Shown here: positions 1-6,784 of the stretch, piece after piece
How positions within the stretch are numbered: position 1 is the first letter of the stretch
How the letters are laid out: each line of letters starts with the position of its first letter
Source: Pseudomonadota bacterium
Lineage (GTDB): Bacteria; Myxococcota_A; Polyangia; Polyangiales; Polyangiaceae
Assembly: GCA_023411445.1 (NCBI GenBank)
Contig: JAEYOT010000198.1
Coordinates: forward strand, 1-9,860
DNA length: 9,860 nt
Reading direction: 5' to 3'
Program-made: the position numbers and the translations under genes
The notes under the pieces: model-generated
What the model was told of the DNA's origin: nothing
The model's database searches: none
The model's input: only the letters and a program-made list of their open reading frames with translations

Positions 1-265
1 CGTCAACGCTCCCCGCCTGCCCGGCCCCTGCGCCGCCGCTCGCTTCCCCGCCCTCGCCACCGCGCCCGCTCGTGAAACCCTCACCACTCGGTACGTTGAG
101 GCGGCCGGCGCTGGCCGCGCCGCTCGCGCCAGCGCGACCGGTAACGCCGCTCGCTGGGGCTCCGGCAGCCGCGCCCGCTGGCTCGGACACCTGAGGCAGC
201 TCGAGCTCCTGCCCACAGCTGACTATGACCCACAGCGCCGCCAAGACACAGCCGCTCCGCTTCAT
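1..265 (-). CDS. Secreted lipoprotein with Gly/Ala/Ser-rich linker, partial (3' end outside window)
   Basis: An open frame runs from ATG at 265 leftwards off the window edge, giving about 88 residues with no stop. The N-terminus (MKRSGCVLAALWVIVSCGQ) is a short lipoprotein signal peptide: basic residues, a hydrophobic core and a V-S-C lipobox with Cys17 as the likely lipidated residue. After the signal come a short acidic stretch (QELELPQVSEP) and a low-complexity run rich in Gly, Ala and Ser to the edge. Such linkers are common in myxobacterial surface lipoproteins, where they tether a downstream domain to the membrane; that domain is not visible, so no function can be given. No clear Shine-Dalgarno precedes the ATG. 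The gene is divergent from the membrane protein at 335. I am confident it is a real gene because the lipoprotein signal is so well formed, but not of its role. Confidence 0.72.
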   Translation of the reverse strand, partial: MKRSGCVLAALWVIVSCGQELELPQVSEPAGAAAGAPASGVTGRAGASGAASAGRLNVPSGEGFTSGRGGEGGEASGGAGAGQAGSVD

Positions 266-334
266 GCCAGCTGCTCGGTCGCTGACCGCGACAGTTGCGC
301 GATTTTCCCCGACCTCTTAGCGTGACGCGTTCTC
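266..334. promoter_or_regulatory. Divergent intergenic region between lipoprotein and GT-C protein
   Basis: This 69-bp gap separates two outward-facing start codons, so it should hold the promoters of both genes unless transcripts start inside them. I see no convincing -35/-10 pair and no strong Shine-Dalgarno on either side. The best plus-strand candidate is TTGCGC around 295-300 followed 16 bp later by TTAGCG, which is weak. The assignment rests on gene orientation alone. Confidence 0.3.
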
Positions 335-2053
335 GTGAGTCTATGCCCTCCGAGCCGAGGTTCGCGCGTCACGTGGCTGCTGGTCGCTGCCGCCCTGGCG
401 CTATTTGGAGTGACAGCCAGGTACGGCGTCGTGCGGCACATGCACGTCGACGAGGTGGGGTCGCTCTTTTGCATGCGGTTGGTCGAGCGCTACGGCCTCG
501 CGGGCTGGGCGACGCCGGCCGAGCTGTACGTGGTGGTGCTGGCACCGATCGCCCGGTTGCTGCCTTCCACGGAGAGTCTCTGGCTCGGGCTGCGCGTCGA
601 CTACGCCCTGCTGCTGCTCGGCCTGTGCGCCGCGCTGGCGCGCTCCCAACGTTCGCTGCCCGGCAAGGCCGGCTTCGGCGTCGCGCTCTTGCTAGCGGTC
701 AGCTACGTGCCGCTGTTCCGCCACGGCTTCGAGGTGCGGCACGATCATTTCTTCGCGCTGGGTTTGGTCGCCTTGCACGCGCTCGGCGAACGAGCTCGGG
801 AGGGGCGAGCTACCGGGCTGCAGCTCGGCTTAGCGGGCGCGATGCTGGCGTTGATTCAAGCCTGCTCGTTCAAAGCCGTCGTCACGCTGGGTCCATTGCT
901 CTTGCTCGCCATCTGGCTGGTGGCGCGCGTTGCCCCCGCGCGGCGGCCCGCCTTGCAGCGAGCGCTGGGCGCCACGGCGCTGGGTTTCGCCTTGGGCGCC
1001 GCCATCTCCGCGCTCACGCTGCACGCAGTGGGCGCGCTGGACGCCTACCTGGACGCCCAGCGCTTCTTCCGCCTCGCCTCCACCGCACCACCCTATCGCT
1101 TGAAGCAGCTTCCAGTCGCCATCTCGATGCTCGAGCAGGCTCCGCTACACGCCGCTCTGGCGCTCGTGGGCGCTATCGCGACGCTCTCCCGACCGCGCTC
1201 GCTCCTAACCTCGACGGGCTTATTGCCGCTGCTCGTCGCAGGCTTTGCCTGGCTTTCGGTGCTGCCGAACCCCACGTTGTTTCCCTACAACTCGATCTGG
1301 CTCTCGGTGCCGGTGCTGCTGCTCGCCGCGGAGGGGCTGAAGGTGCTGGGGCAGCGCGCAGCGGTGCTTTCGAGGCGCGGGCTGCGCGGAGCCGGGTTTT
1401 CAGCGGTGCTGCTGGGCGCCGGTGCGCTTTGGTACGAAAAGAGCTTCGATGCTTTCCGATTGAAGACGTTCGCGGGTCAGCTGCAGGTGGTCGCGGCCGT
1501 CGAAGCGCTCACGCGGCCGCACGAGCCAGTGCTGGATATGACCGGGCTGGTGGCCTCGCGTCCCCCTCCGGCGGCAGCCTGGATGGTTCATTCGCTGCTC
1601 GCAGAAGACGTCCGTGCGGGGCGCAGAGAAAGCCTGCGCGAGATCATCCGTCGCGTCGCGCCACCCGTTGCGGTCACGGGTCAATACCGCCGAGGGCTGG
1701 TAGAGCCGGAAGATCGGCGCATGCTCGCGCAAAACTACGTGCTGGTGACGAGCGAGATCGACGTGCTGGGCAGTTGGCTGCCCGAGCGCGGGACGTTCGA
1801 GATCTTGCGCTCCGGCCCATATGGCGTAGATGGCGGCGCTGGCACGCCGCTCGGACCGGAGCAGGGCTGTGTCATCGACGGGCGGCTCGTGCGTGGCGGG
1901 GAGCGAATCTGGCTGGAGCGGGGTGAGCACGCGAGCGAGCGGCGAGACGTCGAGTGCCGTCTGCGCTGGTTGGCGCCGGCAGGCTCGCCGGAGCCGCGCT
2001 CCGCCGCGGAGGCGCCGCTGTTCGAGCGCCCGACCTTGCCGGGCCAGCGCTGA
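335..2053 (+). CDS. Polytopic membrane protein, probable GT-C/family-39-like glycosyltransferase
   Basis: This 572-residue protein has roughly ten or eleven hydrophobic segments between residues 12 and 366 (clear ones near 12-31, 88-104, 113-127, 162-178, 182-199, 211-231, 291-309 and 352-366), then a soluble C-terminal region of about 200 residues. The first periplasmic loop contains HMHVDEVGSLF, with an Asp-Glu pair at 39-40 like the catalytic acidic motif after TM1 in GT-C enzymes. RHDHFF (135-140) and the late NPTLFPYNSIWLSVP segment (312-326) also fit the family-39 pattern. If correct, it would transfer a sugar from a polyprenyl-phosphate donor to a protein or glycan outside the membrane; donor and acceptor are unknown. 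GTG at 335 is chosen because an in-frame TGA lies at 323-325 and no other start precedes TM1. No ribosome site is obvious. It converges on dnaE2, 4 bp apart. Family assignment is moderate; membrane topology is firm. Confidence 0.72.
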   Translation: MSLCPPSRGSRVTWLLVAAALALFGVTARYGVVRHMHVDEVGSLFCMRLVERYGLAGWATPAELYVVVLAPIARLLPSTESLWLGLRVDYALLLLGLCAALARSQRSLPGKAGFGVALLLAVSYVPLFRHGFEVRHDHFFALGLVALHALGERAREGRATGLQLGLAGAMLALIQACSFKAVVTLGPLLLLAIWLVARVAPARRPALQRALGATALGFALGAAISALTLHAVGALDAYLDAQRFFRLASTAPPYRLKQLPVAISMLEQAPLHAALALVGAIATLSRPRSLLTSTGLLPLLVAGFAWLSVLPNPTLFPYNSIWLSVPVLLLAAEGLKVLGQRAAVLSRRGLRGAGFSAVLLGAGALWYEKSFDAFRLKTFAGQLQVVAAVEALTRPHEPVLDMTGLVASRPPPAAAWMVHSLLAEDVRAGRRESLREIIRRVAPPVAVTGQYRRGLVEPEDRRMLAQNYVLVTSEIDVLGSWLPERGTFEILRSGPYGVDGGAGTPLGPEQGCVIDGRLVRGGERIWLERGEHASERRDVECRLRWLAPAGSPEPRSAAEAPLFERPTLPGQR

Positions 2054-2057
2054 GCTC

Positions 2058-5000
2058 TTAGTGAAAATCCCGCGATACTTTGGCGATGTCGCGCCCTGGC
2101 ACGTCCAGCCTCAGCAGCGCTTCGACCATGACGTGGATGACGGGGGCGACGTCGGCGGCTTCGTCGACGAGCGGATCGTGGGGAGCTTGCTCGCGCACGC
2201 CAGGGGGGCGGCCTTGTCGCTCGATCACGCCGCGCGCCAGTAGGATCGAAGCGTGACGCGCCGGCAGGCGGTACTGTTCGTAGACGCGGCTCCACAGCAC
2301 GAGGTTCAAGAAGCCGGTCTCGTCCTCCAGCGTGATGAAGACGACACCGCTGGCCGTAGCTGGCTGCTGCCGGCACGTCACCACGCCCGCCACCTCCACG
2401 CGCTGGCCCTGCCGGCACTGAAATAGCTCGCGCGCCGTCAGCACCCGGCGCGCCCGCAGCTTCTCGCGGAAATGGCACATCGGGTGATCGCCGACCGAGA
2501 GGCCTTTGTGACGGTAGTCCAGCAGCAGCCGCTCACCGGCGCGGAGCTCCGTCAACCGCTCGCGCGGCTCGGGCACGGCGCGATCGGCGAATAGGCCAGG
2601 GGCGCGCGGCGTGCGGGCTTGCCACAGCGCAGCGCGGCGCGAGGGTGTGAGGCTCTCGAACGCGCCAGCCTCAGCCAGCGCCTCCACGTCGCTCTTACGT
2701 AAGTCACAGCGTCGCACCACGTCGTCCACGCTGGCGAAGCGCCACTCACCGCGCACAGCCTCGATGCGCTTGGCCACGCTCTCCCCAATGCCCTTGATCA
2801 AGCGAAAGCCGAGGCGAAGCGCCGAGCCGCTGGCGGGCTCCAGAAGCTGGCCGCGCTCGTCCGTCATCCGCTCGAGGGTATGGTCCCAGTTGCTGCGCGT
2901 CACGTCCACGTCGCGCACGGTGACGCCGTGACGAACGGCGTCTTGGATGATGCTGGAAGGCGTGTAGAAGCCCATCGGCTGCGAGTTGAGCAGCGCGCAG
3001 GCAAAGTGCGCGGGAAACCTGAGCTTTTCCCAAGAAGAGGCGTACACCAAAAGCGCGAAAGAAGCGGCGTGAGACTCCGGGAAGCCGTACTCACCGAAGC
3101 CCTTGATCTGCTCGAACAGCGCCTCGCCAAACGCGGGAGCGATGCCATTTTTGGCGAAGCCGGCCAGCAGTCGCTCGCGATGGCGAAGCAGCCTGCCGTT
3201 CTTCTTCCACGCTGCCATGTCGCGGCGCAGCTGATCCGCCTCGCCGCCGCTGTAGCCGGCGCCCACGATGGCGATCTCCATCACCTGCTCTTGAAACAGC
3301 GGCACCCCGAGCGTGCGCGCCAAGATGGGCTCGAGCAGTGGGTGCGGGGATCTCGCGGGCTCCTCGCCGTTTCTGCGCTTCAGGTACGGGTGCACCATGC
3401 CGCCCTGAATGGGCCCGGGGCGCACGATCGCCACCTCGATCACGAGATCATAGAAGGTCTTCGGGCGCAGGCGCGGCAGCATGGCCATCTGCGCTCGGCT
3501 CTCGATCTGGAACACGCCCACCGTGTCCGCGCGGCTGATCATGGCGTACACGCCGCGCTCCTCAGGCGGGATGCGCGTCAGGGCCAGGATGGGATCGAAC
3601 TGGTCCGGCGGCATCGGCGGCGCGCCCTCCGGGACCGGCAGCGCGCCGTCCGCGTGGATCATGGCCAGAGCCTTGCGGATCGCCGTGAGCATCCCGAGCC
3701 CCAGCACGTCGACCTTGAAGAAGCCGAGCGTGTCGATGTCGTCCTTGTCCCAGGGCACCACCGTGCGATCCGGCATCCGGGCCGGCTCGATGGGCGCCAC
3801 TTTGTCGAGCGGCTCGGCCGACAGCACGAAGCCCCCCACGTGGATGGACAGGTGCCGCGGGAAGCCGCCCAGCAAGCGCGACAGCTCGATCACCTGTGAC
3901 AGCCGCTTGCCTTCCACGTCCAGGCCCAGGCTACGCGCGTGCTTCTCGCTCTGCTCCGCGTCGTCCCAGTGGCCGATGGAGGAGCTCAGGCGCTCGACCG
4001 TCTCCAGCGGCAGGCTGAACACCTTGCCGACCTCGCGCAGCGCCGATTTGCCACGGTAGCAGATCACCTCCGAGACCATGGCGGCTCGGTCCCGACCCCA
4101 GCGCTGGTAGATGTCTTGGATCACCTCTTCGCGTCGCTCGTGCTCGAAGTCCACGTCGATGTCGGGCGGCTCGGCTCGCTCCACGCTCAGGAAGCGCTCG
4201 AAGAGCAGGTTGGAGCGTGCTGGATCCACCGCCGTGATGCCGAGCGCGTAGCAGACGGCGCTGTTGGCGGCGCTGCCGCGCCCCTGGCACAGGATCTTGC
4301 GCGCCCGAGCCATCTCCACCACCTCTTGAGTGCTCAAGAAATAGGGCGCCACCTCCATGCGCCGGATCACGTCCAGCTCCTTCTCCACCTGCGCGCGGAC
4401 GTGCGTCTCCACGCCACGCGGGAAGCGCTGCTGCAAGCCCAGCTCGGTCAACCGGCGGAGCTTGTCGTCCGCGCTCTCGCCCGGCTCGAGCGTGCACGGA
4501 AACTGGTACTTGAGCTCGCTCAGTGAGAACGTGAGGCCGGCCCCCACCTCCCCGGCGCGCTCCACCCACTCCGGGTGATCGCTGAAGCGCTGCCGCAAGT
4601 CGGCTTCGGACGCCAGCGTGGCCTCCGCGTTGGGCGCGAGCGCCGTGCCGGCGCGCTCGAGCGTGGTGCCCTGCCGAATGCAATACAGCACGTCCGCCAG
4701 AGCCTTGCGCGAGGGCGCGTGGAACGTCGGCCTCGCGCTCGCCACCACCTGCAGCCCGTACTCGGCCGACCAGCGCTCGACAGCGGCGACGCGCTCGCGA
4801 TCGAAGCCGTCGCGGTGACGGTACGCCGCCAGGTAGCCGCGCGCGCCGAACACTTCACGAACCGTTTGCAGAAGCGCTGGCGTCGGCGTGCTCGTGTCCC
4901 CGGGTCGGCGCGGCGCCGGCAGCACCGCGATCAAGCCTTCGTGGTGACGCTCCAGCCAGGCAGGATCGAGCGCGCTCGTCCCCTTCTCGCGCCCGCGATG

Positions 5001-5300
5001 AGAGCGCGTGAGCAAGCGGCACAGGTTCTGGTAACCGAGGTGCGTCTGCACCAGCAGCGCCAGCACCGGAGGTTCCACCTCTCGGAGGTGCTCACCGACC
5101 GTGAGCTCCGCTCCGACGATGACGCGCGCGCCGAGCTCACGCGCCGCCCGCAGCGCCCGCACCGAGCCGTAGAGCCCGTCGCGATCACACAGGGCGATGG
5201 CATCGAGCCCGAGCTCGACCGCGCGCGCGACCATCTCCTCAGGGTGAGAGGCTCCGCGCAGGAAGGAGAACGACGACCGACCGAGCAGCTCAGCGAACAC
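2058..5300 (-). CDS. dnaE2: Error-prone DNA polymerase III alpha subunit DnaE2 (ImuC)
   Basis: This is the translesion replicase of the SOS mutagenesis pathway, which works with ImuA and ImuB at the sliding clamp. The 1080 residues are full length for the family. In order: PHP domain (about 1-200, opening with the DnaE2 signature FSFLRGASHPEE); polymerase core with PPDIDVDF at 378-385, whose D382 and D384 correspond to the catalytic pair of E. coli DnaE, and the third Asp at D531 in FFKVDVLGLGM; a helix-hairpin-helix region (LIKGIGESVAKRIEAV, about 834-849); an OB fold (about 966-1035); and the family-typical end SRDFH. The first PHP motif lacks the usual His (AELLGRS where relatives often have AELHCRS). 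The start is GTG at 5300: TAA lies directly upstream in frame, and MFAEL aligns with the family's MxYAEL beginning. No Shine-Dalgarno is seen, so the mRNA may be leaderless or nearly so. A LexA-like operator sits 3 bp upstream. Confidence 0.96.
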   Translation of the reverse strand: MFAELLGRSSFSFLRGASHPEEMVARAVELGLDAIALCDRDGLYGSVRALRAARELGARVIVGAELTVGEHLREVEPPVLALLVQTHLGYQNLCRLLTRSHRGREKGTSALDPAWLERHHEGLIAVLPAPRRPGDTSTPTPALLQTVREVFGARGYLAAYRHRDGFDRERVAAVERWSAEYGLQVVASARPTFHAPSRKALADVLYCIRQGTTLERAGTALAPNAEATLASEADLRQRFSDHPEWVERAGEVGAGLTFSLSELKYQFPCTLEPGESADDKLRRLTELGLQQRFPRGVETHVRAQVEKELDVIRRMEVAPYFLSTQEVVEMARARKILCQGRGSAANSAVCYALGITAVDPARSNLLFERFLSVERAEPPDIDVDFEHERREEVIQDIYQRWGRDRAAMVSEVICYRGKSALREVGKVFSLPLETVERLSSSIGHWDDAEQSEKHARSLGLDVEGKRLSQVIELSRLLGGFPRHLSIHVGGFVLSAEPLDKVAPIEPARMPDRTVVPWDKDDIDTLGFFKVDVLGLGMLTAIRKALAMIHADGALPVPEGAPPMPPDQFDPILALTRIPPEERGVYAMISRADTVGVFQIESRAQMAMLPRLRPKTFYDLVIEVAIVRPGPIQGGMVHPYLKRRNGEEPARSPHPLLEPILARTLGVPLFQEQVMEIAIVGAGYSGGEADQLRRDMAAWKKNGRLLRHRERLLAGFAKNGIAPAFGEALFEQIKGFGEYGFPESHAASFALLVYASSWEKLRFPAHFACALLNSQPMGFYTPSSIIQDAVRHGVTVRDVDVTRSNWDHTLERMTDERGQLLEPASGSALRLGFRLIKGIGESVAKRIEAVRGEWRFASVDDVVRRCDLRKSDVEALAEAGAFESLTPSRRAALWQARTPRAPGLFADRAVPEPRERLTELRAGERLLLDYRHKGLSVGDHPMCHFREKLRARRVLTARELFQCRQGQRVEVAGVVTCRQQPATASGVVFITLEDETGFLNLVLWSRVYEQYRLPARHASILLARGVIERQGRPPGVREQAPHDPLVDEAADVAPVIHVMVEALLRLDVPGRDIAKVSRDFH

Positions 5301-5392
5301 TTACTGAACACGCTATCAGTATCAATTCTGGAGCCAATTCTATTCTAATTAACCAAAGAAATTCCAATCATTAACTCCTTTGATTCAAGGCA
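5301..5392 (-). promoter_or_regulatory. AT-rich promoter region of dnaE2
   Basis: This 92-bp gap between the lyase stop and the dnaE2 start has only 31 G/C bases (34 percent), in a window that is otherwise strongly GC-rich. That is the composition expected of a melting-prone promoter. Several partial hexamers exist on the minus strand (TTGGAA, TAGAAT, GATACT), but no pair has both good matches and 16-18 bp spacing, so I do not name a -35/-10. It contains the LexA-like operator. A weak palindrome near 5378-5390 lacks the stem length and T-tract of an intrinsic terminator for the upstream lyase gene, so read-through into dnaE2 is possible. Confidence 0.6.
5304..5319 (-). promoter_or_regulatory. 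Putative LexA operator (SOS box) of dnaE2
   Basis: The minus strand reads CTGATAGCGTGTTCAG, with CTGA/TCAG inverted ends around an 8-bp core. Including the next base, it matches 15 of 17 positions of the Myxococcus xanthus LexA motif as I recall it (CTRHAMRYBYGTTCAGS), with the GTTCAG half intact. It lies 3 bp before the dnaE2 GTG, where bound repressor would block transcription or early elongation. dnaE2 is a canonical LexA-regulated gene in many bacteria, so the context supports the call. The consensus is from memory and LexA itself is not in the window. Confidence 0.7.
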
Positions 5393-6784
5393 CTACCTCA
5401 AGGGTGAGGTTACGCTTGCCATACACTCGTCCCACGCCTCGGCTCGAAATGGCGCGCGCGCTTCGGCCGGCCTCGGGTAGCCGCCGACGTCCTCCTCCGA
5501 GTCGATGATCGCGCTCTCGCCTGCGAGCGCTTGCCGCACGATGCGCTCATCCACTTCGTCGCGATCCCACGGCCGCGCTCCGACTTCAGCCCGCAGCCGC
5601 TGGACGACGTCACGAGCCGGCATCGCTTGAAAGCCGGGTGGCCAGAGCGGCGGCCGTTCGACTTGCTGCAGGTTGGCGAGCACACCGCCCAGCAACGCGA
5701 CGGGCTGGCGCTGCAGGTCCAGCGCCTCGTTGTCGGACAAGAACACCTCGCACGGTCCGCTGCCTAGGCCGAGCAGGAGCGGCGTCGCGGGTGGCGTGTC
5801 ACGACCGTGCCACAGCACGTTCCCGACGACGGTCAGCTGCCCGAGCTCGGGAGCGTGTTCCGCCCATTCCTTCCTGACCAGCGCGTACCCCATGGCGATC
5901 TTCCCAGGGTTGACGATCCAGTTGTTGGCGACGACGCCCCGCGCTCCCCCTTTGAACAGCGGACTGCGCTCCGCGTTACTGGCATACAAGTTGGCAAAGA
6001 CGAGCACCTCGCCCACGTTGTCGTGGATCAGGCTGCCCTTGGAGTGCTCCCCCTTGCTGTGAGTGGAGCGCGCCAAGCCCTCCGCCACGATGTTGTGACT
6101 GAAAGTGACGCGGTGGGAGGTGCCACGCCGCCACTCGGCCGGCGCTTCGCCGTTGAAGCGCGGTCCCGAGGCGCTCAAGTTCTCATCCACGGCCCAGGTC
6201 AGCGAGCAGTGGTCGACCACCACGTCGTAGCTGCCCGCCGTGGTGGTGATGCCGTCCGGCTCCCATCCTTTGCTCTGCCCGGCTGCGCCCGGCCGCACCC
6301 GGAGGTGCTGAATGACGACATCGTGCGTCGCCACCACCAACCCGCCGCGGACGAGCGTGATCCCGGGTGACGGCGCCGTCTGGCCCGCGATGGTGACGAA
6401 TGGCTCGGTGACGCGCAGTTTGGACAGCCCGAGATCGATCACGCCGCCCACCTCGAACACGATGATGCGCGGTCCAGGCTCCGCCAGCGCGGCCCGGAGC
6501 GATCCCGGCCCGTCCGAGCTCAGCGTCGTCACGCGCACGAAGCGACCGCCCCGGCCTCCGCGCGTCTCCCGGGTCCAACCGCGGGCCCAACTGCAGACGA
6601 GCTCGCTCGGCGGCGAGCTCGGCGGCGGCGAGCTGCGCGCCTGCGGCGTCACCGTCACGGCTGGCGGAGCGGCCGGGTGCCTGGAGACGCTCCTCTCGGG
6701 GGAGCAAGTCGAAAGCCACAGCAGACAGCAAGCACCGGCACGAGCCAGCAGGCGCGAGCCCCACTGACGCCGCTCACTCTTCAT
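5393..6784 (-). CDS. Secreted pectate-lyase-like protein (PL1-type beta-helix), probable lipoprotein
   Basis: This 463-residue protein begins with a basic, hydrophobic leader ending WLSTC; Cys27 is a candidate lipidation site, although Thr at -1 is not the usual lipobox residue. A Pro/Ser-rich linker (about 38-60) follows, then a parallel beta-helix domain to the end. Family signatures include GGRGGRFVRVTTL (77-89), GPGSLRAAL (92-100), TIAGQTAPSPGITLVRGGL (131-149), DGITTTAGSYDVVVDHCSLTW (177-197) with acidic residues suited to calcium binding, THSKGEHSKGSLIHDN (241-256), SPLFKGG (274-280) and the C-terminal IIDSEEDVGGYP (426-437). PL1 enzymes cleave polygalacturonate by beta-elimination with calcium, but many bacterial relatives are untested, so the substrate is open. 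The start ATG overlaps the kinase stop as ATGA (6781-6784), indicating translational coupling. No intrinsic terminator is evident before dnaE2, 92 bp downstream. Confidence 0.86.
   Translation of the reverse strand: MKSERRQWGSRLLARAGACCLLWLSTCSPERSVSRHPAAPPAVTVTPQARSSPPPSSPPSELVCSWARGWTRETRGGRGGRFVRVTTLSSDGPGSLRAALAEPGPRIIVFEVGGVIDLGLSKLRVTEPFVTIAGQTAPSPGITLVRGGLVVATHDVVIQHLRVRPGAAGQSKGWEPDGITTTAGSYDVVVDHCSLTWAVDENLSASGPRFNGEAPAEWRRGTSHRVTFSHNIVAEGLARSTHSKGEHSKGSLIHDNVGEVLVFANLYASNAERSPLFKGGARGVVANNWIVNPGKIAMGYALVRKEWAEHAPELGQLTVVGNVLWHGRDTPPATPLLLGLGSGPCEVFLSDNEALDLQRQPVALLGGVLANLQQVERPPLWPPGFQAMPARDVVQRLRAEVGARPWDRDEVDERIVRQALAGESAIIDSEEDVGGYPRPAEARAPFRAEAWDECMASVTSPLR

Noticed and set aside
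295..1926. 543-codon plus-strand frame overlapping the GT-C membrane gene
   Set aside because: It is an Arg/Ala-rich shadow in another frame with no recognisable motifs; the membrane protein in the 335-2053 frame has clear transmembrane segments.
2880..3899. 339-codon plus-strand frame antisense to dnaE2
   Set aside because: dnaE2 is intact and recognisable throughout. The antisense frame is His/Arg-rich, a usual product of GC-biased codon use.
4575..5348. 257-codon plus-strand frame antisense to the dnaE2 5' end and its promoter
   Set aside because: No family signature; its length is explained by the codon bias of dnaE2.
5378..5390. Palindrome after the lyase gene as a terminator
   Set aside because: The stem is short and wobble-containing, the loop would be too tight, and no T-run follows.
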